The notes beneath the pieces are model-generated. The model ran no database searches, was not told where the DNA came from, and saw nothing but the letters and a program-made list of their open reading frames with translations. Both the position numbers and the translations under genes were made by a program. From contig CAKUIV010000001.1 in assembly GCA_934661105.1 (NCBI GenBank), positions 1 through 48,609 of the forward strand: 48,609 nucleotides of DNA, written 5' to 3'. Numbering within the stretch: position 1 is the stretch's first letter; every line of letters begins with the position of its first letter. This DNA is from an uncultured Ellagibacter sp. GTDB lineage: Bacteria > Actinomycetota > Coriobacteriia > Coriobacteriales > Eggerthellaceae. Positions 27,124 through 35,523 of this stretch are shown piece by piece.

Positions 27124-28095
27124 TTACGACATCTCGGCGCTTTTGCGCGCAAGCTCGTCGAACACCTCATCGAAATCTTCCGGGGTGACGCAGGCGTTGA
27201 TCTTTGCCCGTGCGCATGCGGCGCCTGGAAGCCCCGCCATATACCACATCGCGTGCTTGCGCATGCGCACGATGTTTCTTCCTTCGCGCTCGGCGAGCAG
27301 GTGCGCATGACGGCGCGCCATCGCGAGGCGTTCGAAGACGGAGGGCGCAGCCGGCTCGGGCTTGCCTGCAAGCGCAGCTTTTGCCTGGGCGAATATCCAC
27401 GGGTTGCCCTCTGCGCCGCGGGCGATCATCACCGCGTCGCAGCTTGTTTCTTCGGTCATCGCCACCGCATCGGCGCCCGTTTTCACGTCTCCGTTGCCGA
27501 CGACGGGAATCGAGACCGCTTGCTTCACGCGCGCGATCACGCCCCAATCGGCGCATCCGCGATAGAGCTGCTCGGCATAGCGCCCATGGACGGCGACAGC
27601 GCAGGCTCCGGCCTCTTCCATTCGCTTGGCGAAATCGGGGGCGGTCTCCTTGTCCTGGTGGAAACCGCGTCGGAACTTCACCGTGACGGGATGCTCGACC
27701 GCCCCTTTGACCGCCGTCACGATCTGCGCGGCCAAGTCCGGCGAGCGCATAAGCGCGGAACCGTCGCCTTTCGAGACGATCTTGCGCGCGGGGCACCCCA
27801 TGTTGATGTCGAGGTACGCAAGCGAATCGCCCATCGTCGACTCGATCCATGCAGCTTGCTCCGCCATGACGCGAGGTTCGTGGCCGAACAGCTGCACGGC
27901 GACCTGTTTCTCGCCCGGCGCGAGCCGGAGGAGATGCCGCGTCTTCTCGTTCGCGTAGGAAAGGCCCTTGGCCGAGACCATCTCGGTGAACGCCATGTCG
28001 GCCCCCTGCTCGCGGCAAAGCGCCCGCATGGCCTCGTCGGTCACGCCGGCCATCGGGGCCAGGATGAGCCGATGGTTCTGGAAGAATTCGTACAT
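27124..28095 (-). CDS. dusB: tRNA-dihydrouridine synthase (DusB family)
   Basis: 323 residues. The flavin barrel starts with LILAPMAGVTDEAMRALCRE; TEMVSAKGL, DINMGCPARKIVSKGDGSA, the catalytic-cysteine loop in GCPARK, and AVHGRYAEQLYRG are Dus signatures, and SIPVVGNGDVKTGADA is the FMN phosphate loop. It reduces specific uridines in the tRNA D-loop. The start is the ATG at 28093-28095, 12 bases downstream of the stop of a small membrane-protein gene. Confidence 0.94.
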   Translation of the reverse strand: MYEFFQNHRLILAPMAGVTDEAMRALCREQGADMAFTEMVSAKGLSYANEKTRHLLRLAPGEKQVAVQLFGHEPRVMAEQAAWIESTMGDSLAYLDINMGCPARKIVSKGDGSALMRSPDLAAQIVTAVKGAVEHPVTVKFRRGFHQDKETAPDFAKRMEEAGACAVAVHGRYAEQLYRGCADWGVIARVKQAVSIPVVGNGDVKTGADAVAMTEETSCDAVMIARGAEGNPWIFAQAKAALAGKPEPAAPSVFERLAMARRHAHLLAEREGRNIVRMRKHAMWYMAGLPGAACARAKINACVTPEDFDEVFDELARKSAEMS

Positions 28096-28107
28096 GAAAG
28101 CGCTGCC

Positions 28108-28299
28108 CTACCTTAAGGTTCCGAGTGCTGCAGTGCCGATGGCGAGGGTCGCCGCGATGAATACGATGCACGCGACGAGGGCGAGTGCGCACCCGGCGGC
28201 GCGTATCCCGCCGCCTGCCTGTGCCCGCTTGAGCTCCTCGCGCTCCTTCTTCTCGTCGAACGGGTCATCGAGCCAATCGTAGTGCTCGTTTCGCGACAT
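28108..28299 (-). CDS. Small single-pass membrane protein of unknown function
   Basis: 63 residues. Residues 1-30 are hydrophilic and charged (DWLDDPFDEKKEREELKRAQ), then one hydrophobic helix at about 36-58 (LALVACIVFIAATLAIGTAAL). It starts three bases after the lepA stop and ends 12 bases before dusB, on the same strand, so it is very likely translated within that operon. I do not recognise a family. The tight fit between two conserved genes is the main support that it is real. Confidence 0.7.
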   Translation of the reverse strand: MSRNEHYDWLDDPFDEKKEREELKRAQAGGGIRAAGCALALVACIVFIAATLAIGTAALGTLR

Positions 28300-28302
28300 C
28301 GG

Positions 28303-30105
28303 TTAGTCATCCACCTTGAGGATCGCCATGAACGCTTCCTGCGGCACCTCGACGTTGCCGATGGCCTTCATGCGCTTCTTGCCCTGCTTCTGCTTTTCAA
28401 GCAGCTTTCGCTTACGCGAGATGTCGCCGCCGTAGCACTTCGCAAGAACATCCTTGCGCTTCGCCTTGACGGTTTCGCGCGCGAGCACGCGCCCGCCGAT
28501 CGCCGCCTGGATGGGCACCTCGAACATCTGGCGCGGGATGATTTCCTTGAGCTTCTCGGTGAGCACGCGCCCGCGATCGTAGGCTTTGTCCTTGTGGACG
28601 ATGAACGACAAAGCGTCGATGGGCTTGCCCGAGAGAAGGATGTCGAGCTTCACGAGCTGCGAGGGCTTGTAGCCGGCGAAATCGTAATCGAGCGAGGCGT
28701 AACCCTTCGTGTTCGACTTGAGCTTGTCGAAGTAGTCCATGATGAGCTCGGACAGGGGGATTTCCCACAGCATCTCGACGGTGTTCTGCGAGAGGTAGTT
28801 CATGGTGACGAACGTGCCGCGGCGCGCGACGGTAAGGTCCATGACCGCGCCCACGTAATCAGGCGGGATAAGGATCTTCGCCTTGAGATACGGCTCCTCG
28901 ATGTGCTCGATTTCACCCGGGTCGGGCATCTCCTGCGGAGAGTGCAGGCTTACCATCTCGCCGCCCTGCTTGAACACGTGATACTCGACCGAAGGCGCGG
29001 TCGCGAGTAGATCGAGGTTGAATTCGCGTTCGAGACGTTCTTTGACGACTTCCATGTGGAGCAGCCCCAAAAAGCCGACGCGGAAGCCGAAGCCGAGCGC
29101 GTGGGACTTCTCCGGTTCCCACAGAAGCGCCGGGTCGTTGAGCGAGAGCTTCTCGAGCGCCTCCTTCAGAGGCTCGTACTGGTCGGATTCTATCGGGAAC
29201 AGGCCCGTGAACACCATCGGCTTCGCCTCGCGGTAGCCCGGAAGCGGCTCTGCGACGCCGCCCTCGGCGAGGGTGATCGTGTCGCCGACCTTCACGTGCA
29301 CGAGGTCTTTGAGCCCGGTGACGAGGTAGCCGACCTCGCCGACGCCGAGCTCGGGCAAGGGTTCCTCGACCGGGTGGCGCGCACCCACTTCCTCGGCGAG
29401 GATTTCCTTCCCCGAGGCCATGAGTTTCAGACGCTGGCCCTTGTGCATGGAGCCGTCGACGATGCGCACGAGCGCAACGACGCCGCGGTACGGGTCGAAG
29501 TAGCTGTCGAAGATGAGCGCGCGCAGGGGCGCGTCCGCGTCGCCTTGGGGCGCGGGGATGTTGTAGACGACCGACTCGAGCAGATCGTGCACGCCGACGC
29601 CGGTCTTGCCCGACGCGAGCACCGCGTCGTCGGCCGGGATGGCGAGCGCGTCCTCGATTTCCGCGCGCACGCGCTCGGGGTCGGCCGAAGGCAGGTCGAT
29701 CTTGTTGATGAGCGGGATGATCTCCAGGTTCGCGTTCATCGCCATCATGGCGTTCGCGACCGTCTGCGCCTCGACTCCCTGCGTGGCGTCGACGACGAGC
29801 ACCGCGCCCTCGCAGGCGGCAAGCGAGCGGGAAACCTCGTAGGTGAAGTCGACGTGACCCGGCGTGTCGATGAGGTTGAACTGGTACTCCTCCCCGTCGT
29901 CGGCCTTGTAGGTTACGCGAACGGCCTGGCTTTTGATGGTGATGCCGCGCTCACGCTCGATATCCATGGTGTCGAGCAGCTGCGCCTGCATGTCGCGCTC
30001 GGCGACGGTTCCGGTCGTCTCGAGGATGCGGTCGGACAGCGTCGACTTACCGTGGTCGATATGCGCGATGATGGAGAAGTTCCTGATATGCGAAGGGTCG
30101 GTCAT
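28303..30105 (-). CDS. lepA: Elongation factor 4 (LepA)
   Basis: 600 residues, the normal length. It begins with a translation-GTPase domain: AHIDHGKSTLSDR (Walker A, 14-26), RGITIKSQAV (switch I), DTPGHVDF (switch II) and NKIDLPSADP (G4). Domains II-IV follow, and the LepA-specific C-terminal domain contains IPRQMFEVPIQAAIGG and KCYGGDISRKRKLLEKQK. It acts on ribosomes during initiation/elongation stress and biogenesis. It is divergent from rpsT, as in many bacteria, across a gap of about 400 bases. Confidence 0.97.
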   Translation of the reverse strand: MTDPSHIRNFSIIAHIDHGKSTLSDRILETTGTVAERDMQAQLLDTMDIERERGITIKSQAVRVTYKADDGEEYQFNLIDTPGHVDFTYEVSRSLAACEGAVLVVDATQGVEAQTVANAMMAMNANLEIIPLINKIDLPSADPERVRAEIEDALAIPADDAVLASGKTGVGVHDLLESVVYNIPAPQGDADAPLRALIFDSYFDPYRGVVALVRIVDGSMHKGQRLKLMASGKEILAEEVGARHPVEEPLPELGVGEVGYLVTGLKDLVHVKVGDTITLAEGGVAEPLPGYREAKPMVFTGLFPIESDQYEPLKEALEKLSLNDPALLWEPEKSHALGFGFRVGFLGLLHMEVVKERLEREFNLDLLATAPSVEYHVFKQGGEMVSLHSPQEMPDPGEIEHIEEPYLKAKILIPPDYVGAVMDLTVARRGTFVTMNYLSQNTVEMLWEIPLSELIMDYFDKLKSNTKGYASLDYDFAGYKPSQLVKLDILLSGKPIDALSFIVHKDKAYDRGRVLTEKLKEIIPRQMFEVPIQAAIGGRVLARETVKAKRKDVLAKCYGGDISRKRKLLEKQKQGKKRMKAIGNVEVPQEAFMAILKVDD

Positions 30106-30504
30106 GGCGTGCGTTTGATCCTTGTCTCTTCAAGCTTTCTGCGTCTTTTGTGTTCAATGTATCCGTTTGCGCATGAAAATGCGGGATTTCGTTAAAAACT
30201 TCGTGCAATTCACGGAAGCGTTTGCTATTCTATCGCATTGCGTATCCAGCAAGCGATCGCGCGATGACATTCATCGGCGAATCCGCAGACATGGCTGCAC
30301 GAAGGAAAAGCTTGCGCTGGATGGCCGATTGGCCGGCGAAACAGAGAAAACCTGCCTGTTTCCTTATGCGAGACGCGTCGCGGCTTCGACCGCTTTTCTT
30401 TGTCTCGCTCGTCAATCTTGCCTTTCAGCGTTTCGATTTTCCTTTGCTCTCATGCATTGCTCGATGCGTGGCAAACTGTACATGAATAAGGAAGGAACGA
30501 AAAC
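30106..30504. other. Divergent intergenic region lepA/rpsT, no gene seen
   Basis: 399 bases between the two start codons. It should hold promoters for both genes. On the plus strand GTGCAA (30203-30208) and TATTCT (30226-30231) are 17 bases apart, but this would give a leader of about 265 bases. I see no clear promoter for lepA. A reading frame at 30222-30485 has no coding signature. Confidence 0.5.
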
Positions 30505-31005
30505 ATGGCAAACATCAAGAGCCAGAAGAAGCGCATCATCACCAACGAGAAGGCCCACCAGCGCAACGTCGCCTGCAAGTCCGAGCTGAAGACGGCTGTC
30601 CGCCGCGTTCGCGAGGCTGTCGCCGCCGGCAACGGCGCCGAGGCATACGCCGCCGCCCTCTACGCTTCCCGCCTGCTCGACAAGGCCGCTTCCAAGGGCA
30701 TCATCCACAAGAACCAGGCCGCGAACCGCAAGTCCGGCGTCATGAAGCTCGCCAACACCATCGTGACCGACGCCGATCGCGCCGCTTACGTGAAGCCGGA
30801 GCCGAAGAAGCAGGAAGCAACCGGCAACAAGAAGGCTGCCCGCAAGGCCGAGCGCAAGGCCGCCATGGCCGCCGCTTCCGCCGAGAAGGCGAAGCGCCGC
30901 GAGAAGCAGCTCAAGGAAGAGGCCGAAGCTGCGAAGCGCAAGGCGAAGGAAGCCGAAGAGGCTGCCAAGGCGGAGGCTGCTGAGGCTGAGGAAGCTGCCG
31001 AATAA
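30505..31005 (+). CDS. rpsT: 30S ribosomal protein S20 with an extended C-terminal helix
   Basis: 166 residues, almost twice the usual 85-90. Residues 1-86 are a normal S20 (MANIKSQKKRIITNEKAHQR, SRLLDKAASKGIIHKNQAAN, RKSGVMKLAN). From about residue 97 there is a Lys/Ala/Glu-rich extension, predicted as a long helix or coiled coil, basic in the first half (KKAARKAERKAAMAA) and acidic at the end (EEAAKAEAAEAEEAAE). AAGGAAGGA precedes the ATG. The frame is continuous, so this is not a frameshift. The extension could contact rRNA or other proteins; its function is unknown. Confidence 0.95.
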   Translation: MANIKSQKKRIITNEKAHQRNVACKSELKTAVRRVREAVAAGNGAEAYAAALYASRLLDKAASKGIIHKNQAANRKSGVMKLANTIVTDADRAAYVKPEPKKQEATGNKKAARKAERKAAMAAASAEKAKRREKQLKEEAEAAKRKAKEAEEAAKAEAAEAEEAAE

Positions 31006-31026
31006 CGGCAACGCCCCATTCGCTGG

Positions 31027-31063
31027 AAAGGCTCCGAGGATTTTGAATCCCCGGAGCCTTTTT
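31027..31063 (+). terminator. rpsT terminator (convergent with holA)
   Basis: 10-bp stem (31027-31036 with 31052-31061), one mismatch, four further pairs (GGAT/ATCC), 5-base loop, then T5 at 31059-31063. It is a clear intrinsic terminator for rpsT and could weakly serve holA from the other side. Confidence 0.85.
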
Positions 31064-31109
31064 CGTTATCAACTCGTTTTCCTGCGATCGTTTCGATGAT
31101 ATGCGACTA

Positions 31110-32132
31110 TCAGCAGCGAGGGCGCTGCGCTTTCGCGGATCCCGCAGGCGCGCAGACGGAAAGAGCCCAGCGAAGGAAGACGTCGTTCGCGTCGGCGCCG
31201 CTTTTCATGGCTCGCTCGGCGTCGCGCGCGCTGACGAGCGCGCAGCGAAGCTCCGCTCGCGTGAACCTTCGGGCCCATGTCGCGTGGTTTTTCACGCGCC
31301 ATTCGGGAACGCTGCGTCCCGAATAGGCGGCAAGCGCCTTCGCGATGGCGCGGGGGTTGCCGCGATCGATCATGGCGCGGGCGCAGATAAGCTCCCGAAT
31401 GCGCGTCGTGCACATGGCGATGAGCGCATGCGGGGAGGCGGATTCCATGCGGGTCCAGCACGAAAGGCACTTGCGCGCGTCGCGCGCCGCCAAGGCGTCG
31501 ACGAATTCCCACGGCTTCGCCTCCGCGGTTCGACTGACGAGCGAGAGCACCTCGTTTTCCGTCACGGGATCGCTTCCGCGGTGCGCAAGAGCGATCTTTC
31601 TGATCTCGTTGTCGAGATGGACGGTGTTCTCGCCGACGAGCTCGACGAGGCGCTCAGCTGCGCCCTCAGTGAACGCGCAGCCGTGACCCACCGCCATCGC
31701 GCGCACGGTTTTGGGAAGCTCATAGCTTTTGATCGGCGCGCAATCGATGACGGCGCTCTTCCCCACTGCGGCAACCGCCTTGTAGAGGCGCGTGTTCTTC
31801 GCGAGCTTTTCGGCCTCGAGCGCGAGCACGGTTTGCTCGCTCGGCGCTTTCAGGTACGCGATAAGCTCTTCGGAGTCGGCCTTCTTGAGTTTGTCGACGT
31901 TGCGCACGAGGACAAGACGCACGCCGCTTGCGAACGGCATGGTGTTGCATGCCGAGACGATATCGGCCCCAAGCGCCGTATCGCCTTCGAAGGTGTCGAA
32001 GTTGAAGGAGAGGTCGCCATGCTCGGCGAGACGCTTGCGCAAACGCTCGAGCACCGTCGAACGCTTGAGCGCATCTTCGCCGACGACGAGATACGCAGGT
32101 AAGAGAGGAGTCTGTTTCTTTGAGTTTGCCAT
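31110..32132 (-). CDS. holA: DNA polymerase III subunit delta
   Basis: 340 residues. It starts with LPAYLVVGEDALKRSTVLERLRKRL and has FNFDTFEG, VRLVLVRNVDKLKKADSEELIAYL and the lid-domain NTVHLDNEIRKIALAHRG, all usual HolA motifs. It is the clamp-loader subunit that opens the beta clamp. The gene follows comEC by nine bases; comEA-comEC-holA, followed on the opposite strand by rpsT, is a common arrangement in Gram-positive bacteria. Confidence 0.92.
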   Translation of the reverse strand: MANSKKQTPLLPAYLVVGEDALKRSTVLERLRKRLAEHGDLSFNFDTFEGDTALGADIVSACNTMPFASGVRLVLVRNVDKLKKADSEELIAYLKAPSEQTVLALEAEKLAKNTRLYKAVAAVGKSAVIDCAPIKSYELPKTVRAMAVGHGCAFTEGAAERLVELVGENTVHLDNEIRKIALAHRGSDPVTENEVLSLVSRTAEAKPWEFVDALAARDARKCLSCWTRMESASPHALIAMCTTRIRELICARAMIDRGNPRAIAKALAAYSGRSVPEWRVKNHATWARRFTRAELRCALVSARDAERAMKSGADANDVFLRWALSVCAPAGSAKAQRPRC

Positions 32133-32141
32133 GCGGCTATT

Positions 32142-34559
32142 CTATCGCAGAGTTTCGACGCGCACCCCCGTCGCGGTGAATTCGCACGAAACGTCGCCTT
32201 GCTCGTCGGTCCGAAAAACACGCGAGCCAGCTTCCTCGAGCGCAGCGAGCGTCGAAGGCACGGGATGACCGTAGCGATTCCCCTCCCCAACGCTCACAAG
32301 CGAGATCGACGGCGAGAGCTCGCGTGCAAGCTCGGGGGTGATGGCGGCCCGCGACCCGTGATGGCCGACCTTGTAGACGTCGATTTTCCCCAAATCTCCG
32401 CTTCGGCAAAGCGCTTCAAGTTGCTCTGCTTCCGCATCTCCGCAGAACAGCGCGGTCCAATCAGGCTGTGCATCGCCGTTGCAGTCGAGCGATGCGAACA
32501 GGCAGACGCTATCGGCGTTTCCCCCTTGATCGACGAAATGATCGGGTGAGATGACGCGCAGGGTGAAATTGCCGCACGCGATGTCGTCCCCGAGCGCGAG
32601 TGGGACGACGTTTTCCTCCCCCACCGCCGTTTCAGCCGACGAGACGAGCTTCTTGCACGATGCGCACGGGCACTGCACGGCGTCTTCGGCTATGCCGACG
32701 GCGCCTACGCGCACCGTCCCCCGAAGTGCGGCAAGCGATGCGCAGTGGTCGTCGTCCGCGTGGCTTACGAGCACCGCATCGAGCGCGAACACGCTGTGGC
32801 GCGCGAGCCCTTCGAGGAGCAAGCCGTCTTCGTTCCCCGTGTCGATGAGGACGGCGGCCCCCTGGCTTCGCACGAGGAACGCGTCTCCCTGTCCCACGTC
32901 GAGCATGACGATCTCGTCGGGGGCGAAGCGCGGAACGATGAAGATGGCAGCCAGGGCAGCTGCGGTTGCGCTGCTGGCCAGAGCGAAGAGGGTCGCCGTG
33001 CTCGGCCGCGGCCAGAGCGACCACAGGGCGAACGCGGCAACAAGCGAGCAAACGAGCGTCGGGAGCTCCGGAAGCGAAACGGGGACGGAGGCGTAGGGAA
33101 CCCGGGCAAGCGAATCGACCGCGAGCGTGAGGACCTGCGCCGTGCCGTGCGCCGCGAAAAGCGCCATGGGTGCCGCAGGCGGCAACACGAGCCCCAAAAG
33201 CGTGCAGAACAGCCCGCCGACGCAGGCGAGCGTGAACAACGGCGCGGCGACGATGTTCGCGATCGGCGAGATGAGCGGCAGCTGCGAGAAGAGCGCCGCC
33301 GAGTACGGCGTGGTCGCGACGCTCGCCGAGAACGTGAGCGCGAGCGCGGCGCCGAGCGCGTGCGGCAGGCGAATCGAGGCGAACCACGACTCGAAAAGCC
33401 CCGACAGCATGACGATTCCGAGCGTCGAGGCGGCGGAGAGGAAGAACGAGACCGAGACCGCGGTTTCGGGCGCGAGCGCGATCATCGAGACGATGCAGAG
33501 CCCGATCGCCGCCGCGGACGATCGCCGCCTGCGCGCGAAGAACGACGAGAGCCCGGCGAGCGCCATGATCGATGCGCGGATAGCCGATATCGGCGCCGCT
33601 GCGAGCAGCAGATACGCGAGCACGAACGCGCTCTGGATGACGACCGACGCGGCGCGCGGGCATCGCAGGCGCCCGAGGAGCGCGGCGAAGAACGCGCAGA
33701 CGATTGAGAGGTGCGCGCCCGAAACCGCGACGAGATGGGCGAGCCCGACGATCTTGAACGAACGGTAGAGCTCGGTGCCGCGGAGCGGCTCGCGATAGCC
33801 GCACACGAGCGCTTCGGCAAGCGCGCCCACGTCGTCGCCTGCCTGCTCGAGAAAATCGATCGCGCTTTCGCGGAAGGACGCCATCGCGGCAAGCGGACCT
33901 ATGGTTTCGAGGATATCGCACGAAGAGAGGGAGCACACCGCCTCGGCGCCGTTGCGCCACGCGCGGCTCATCTGGGCGCCAGACGGCTCCTTCAACTTCG
34001 CGTTGCCCGAGAAGACGTACCCTTGCAAGACGCGCGCACCGAGGTCGGCGGGAAGGGAAACCTCCACGCGATACACCTCGCCTGAGGAAATCGAGGTTGC
34101 GCGGGTCGTCACGATCGAGCGGTACGAGCCTGCGCGAGCGTCGGACTGGGCTTCGAACACCCAGGCGCCGTAGTCGGTGCCGGAAGCTGCTTCGTGCGCG
34201 CTATGGAGAGCGCACGAAGCAGCCGCGCCAAGCGAAACCCCGAGAGCCACGCCGAGCGCAGCAAGCATGCAGGTGCGTGCGGTTTCCCGCACGAACAGGA
34301 TGGAGAACGCGGCCGCCAAGGCAAGCGCTGCGATTGAAATCGCGACGCAGGTAGGGCTCGGAATGCCCTCGCCCGCGGTGTAAGCGCAGGCGCATCCCGC
34401 CCAAAAGCCCAACGCCAGCACGAGAAGAGGCGTCGCACTCGACTTCGATCCCGCGTCGTCGGCGTCGTCTGGTTGAAACGCGAGCAAAGCCGCGCGTGCC
34501 GCTGAAGAGGCGACTCGCTTGAACCCACCGCGATGCGGCATCCCGCTTCCCGACCCCAT
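32142..34559 (-). CDS. comEC: ComEC/Rec2 DNA-uptake channel protein
   Basis: 805 residues, full length. Two or three N-terminal membrane helices and an OB-like domain precede the competence domain (about 225-500), with GLAHLVAVSGAHLSI and many helices. A metallo-beta-lactamase domain starts near 550 (MLDVGQGDAFLV, LIDTGNEDG, SHADDDH at 599-605, YKVGHHGS). It carries an unusual Cys cluster, CPCASC at 630-635. ComEC transports single-stranded DNA across the membrane; the lactamase domain may degrade the other strand. The ATG at 34557-34559 lies three bases after the comEA stop. Confidence 0.95.
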   Translation of the reverse strand: MGSGSGMPHRGGFKRVASSAARAALLAFQPDDADDAGSKSSATPLLVLALGFWAGCACAYTAGEGIPSPTCVAISIAALALAAAFSILFVRETARTCMLAALGVALGVSLGAAASCALHSAHEAASGTDYGAWVFEAQSDARAGSYRSIVTTRATSISSGEVYRVEVSLPADLGARVLQGYVFSGNAKLKEPSGAQMSRAWRNGAEAVCSLSSCDILETIGPLAAMASFRESAIDFLEQAGDDVGALAEALVCGYREPLRGTELYRSFKIVGLAHLVAVSGAHLSIVCAFFAALLGRLRCPRAASVVIQSAFVLAYLLLAAAPISAIRASIMALAGLSSFFARRRRSSAAAIGLCIVSMIALAPETAVSVSFFLSAASTLGIVMLSGLFESWFASIRLPHALGAALALTFSASVATTPYSAALFSQLPLISPIANIVAAPLFTLACVGGLFCTLLGLVLPPAAPMALFAAHGTAQVLTLAVDSLARVPYASVPVSLPELPTLVCSLVAAFALWSLWPRPSTATLFALASSATAAALAAIFIVPRFAPDEIVMLDVGQGDAFLVRSQGAAVLIDTGNEDGLLLEGLARHSVFALDAVLVSHADDDHCASLAALRGTVRVGAVGIAEDAVQCPCASCKKLVSSAETAVGEENVVPLALGDDIACGNFTLRVISPDHFVDQGGNADSVCLFASLDCNGDAQPDWTALFCGDAEAEQLEALCRSGDLGKIDVYKVGHHGSRAAITPELARELSPSISLVSVGEGNRYGHPVPSTLAALEEAGSRVFRTDEQGDVSCEFTATGVRVETLR

Positions 34560-34562
34560 GGC

Positions 34563-35240
34563 CTACCCGACGGTGATGAGGTCGGCGAGCTGGGCGTACT
34601 TCTTTTCCCCGATACCGGTGACGCGCTTGAGGTCGTCGGTCGTCTTGAACGGGCCGTTCGCCTCGCGGTCCGCGACGATCTTCTCCGCGGTCGATGCGCC
34701 GATTCCCGGCAAAGCATCGAGCGCCTCGGCTGTGGCCGTGTTGATGTTCACCTTTCCTGAAGCCGCCTGCGGGGTGGAAGAGAGCGATCCCGACGGAGCC
34801 TGCTGGGCGGCTTCGTGCGCGTCGGCCGTCGAGGGGATAAGCACCTGCTCGCCGTCGGTGAGCGTTCGCGCGAGGTTCACCGAATCGCCCTGCGCGTCGT
34901 CGGTGAACCCGCCAGCTGCGACGACGGCATCGTTGACGCGGGAGCCTTCGGGAAGCTCGTACACGCCGGGGCTGCCGACGCTGCCGCCGATGTGGACAAG
35001 GATCGTGCGAGACGGCTCCTCGCCTTCCTGCGATGCGCCGGCCTGCGTCGTTTCAGCCTTCTCCGCAGCGTCGCTTTTCGTCACCTCGAACGCGGGGCGA
35101 GGCGAAAGCGCCCCGAAAAGCACCGCCGCCACCGCGACGGCGACAACGACGACGACCGACACGACGCCGATGACCACCGCAGGCTTCAACGCCCGCTTCG
35201 GCGGTGGGCAAAAGAACGGAACCTCTTCTTCTCGCTTCAC
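34563..35240 (-). CDS. comEA: ComEA-type DNA-binding competence protein
   Basis: 225 residues. A membrane anchor is at about 20-45 (VVIGVVSVVVVVAVAVAAV). An SLBB domain follows (ILVHIGGSVGSPGVYELPEG, VNDAVVAAGGF), then a linker and two helix-hairpin-helix motifs (KVNINTATAEALDALPGIG, TTDDLKRVTGIGEKKYAQL), the DNA-binding part of ComEA. It should capture double-stranded DNA outside the membrane and hand it to ComEC. The start is a GTG at 35238-35240 with AAAGGGGAG upstream. The 283-base gap upstream contains the thiI terminator and no clear promoter. Confidence 0.94.
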   Translation of the reverse strand: MKREEEVPFFCPPPKRALKPAVVIGVVSVVVVVAVAVAAVLFGALSPRPAFEVTKSDAAEKAETTQAGASQEGEEPSRTILVHIGGSVGSPGVYELPEGSRVNDAVVAAGGFTDDAQGDSVNLARTLTDGEQVLIPSTADAHEAAQQAPSGSLSSTPQAASGKVNINTATAEALDALPGIGASTAEKIVADREANGPFKTTDDLKRVTGIGEKKYAQLADLITVG

Positions 35241-35444
35241 GGCGCTCCCCTTTCATCGCGCAGGACATCGCGCATGGTAGCGGGAACGGTTTGCGCGCCC
35301 GTCCTCTCGGACGCGCGCCGGAAGGTGCTGGCAAGCGCGGCAAGCGCCCTGCGTCCGCTTGACGGAAGGCTTCCACGCCGCCCGAGAAACGTGACATGAT
35401 GCGCATCGTTCAAACGCGAATCCAACGCCGATTCCCCTGAAGCG

Positions 35445-35479
35445 AAAAAGGCCTGCAACCTCGTGCGGTTGCAGGCCTT
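35445..35479 (-). terminator. thiI operon terminator
   Basis: Perfect 13-bp stem (AAGGCCTGCAACC at 35448-35460, GGTTGCAGGCCTT at 35467-35479) with a 6-base loop, and TTTTT after it on the minus strand (35449-35445). It is a strong intrinsic terminator closing the mihF-gmk-rpoZ-thiI unit. Confidence 0.9.
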
Positions 35480-35523
35480 GGGGCACCTATAGGTTTCGCG
35501 CTGCGTTTCCGCAGGCTAAGGAG

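Noticed and set aside
35241..35444. Possible small gene or promoter between thiI terminator and comEA
   Set aside because: The open frame there begins inside the terminator hairpin and overlaps comEA; no clear -10/-35 pair was seen.
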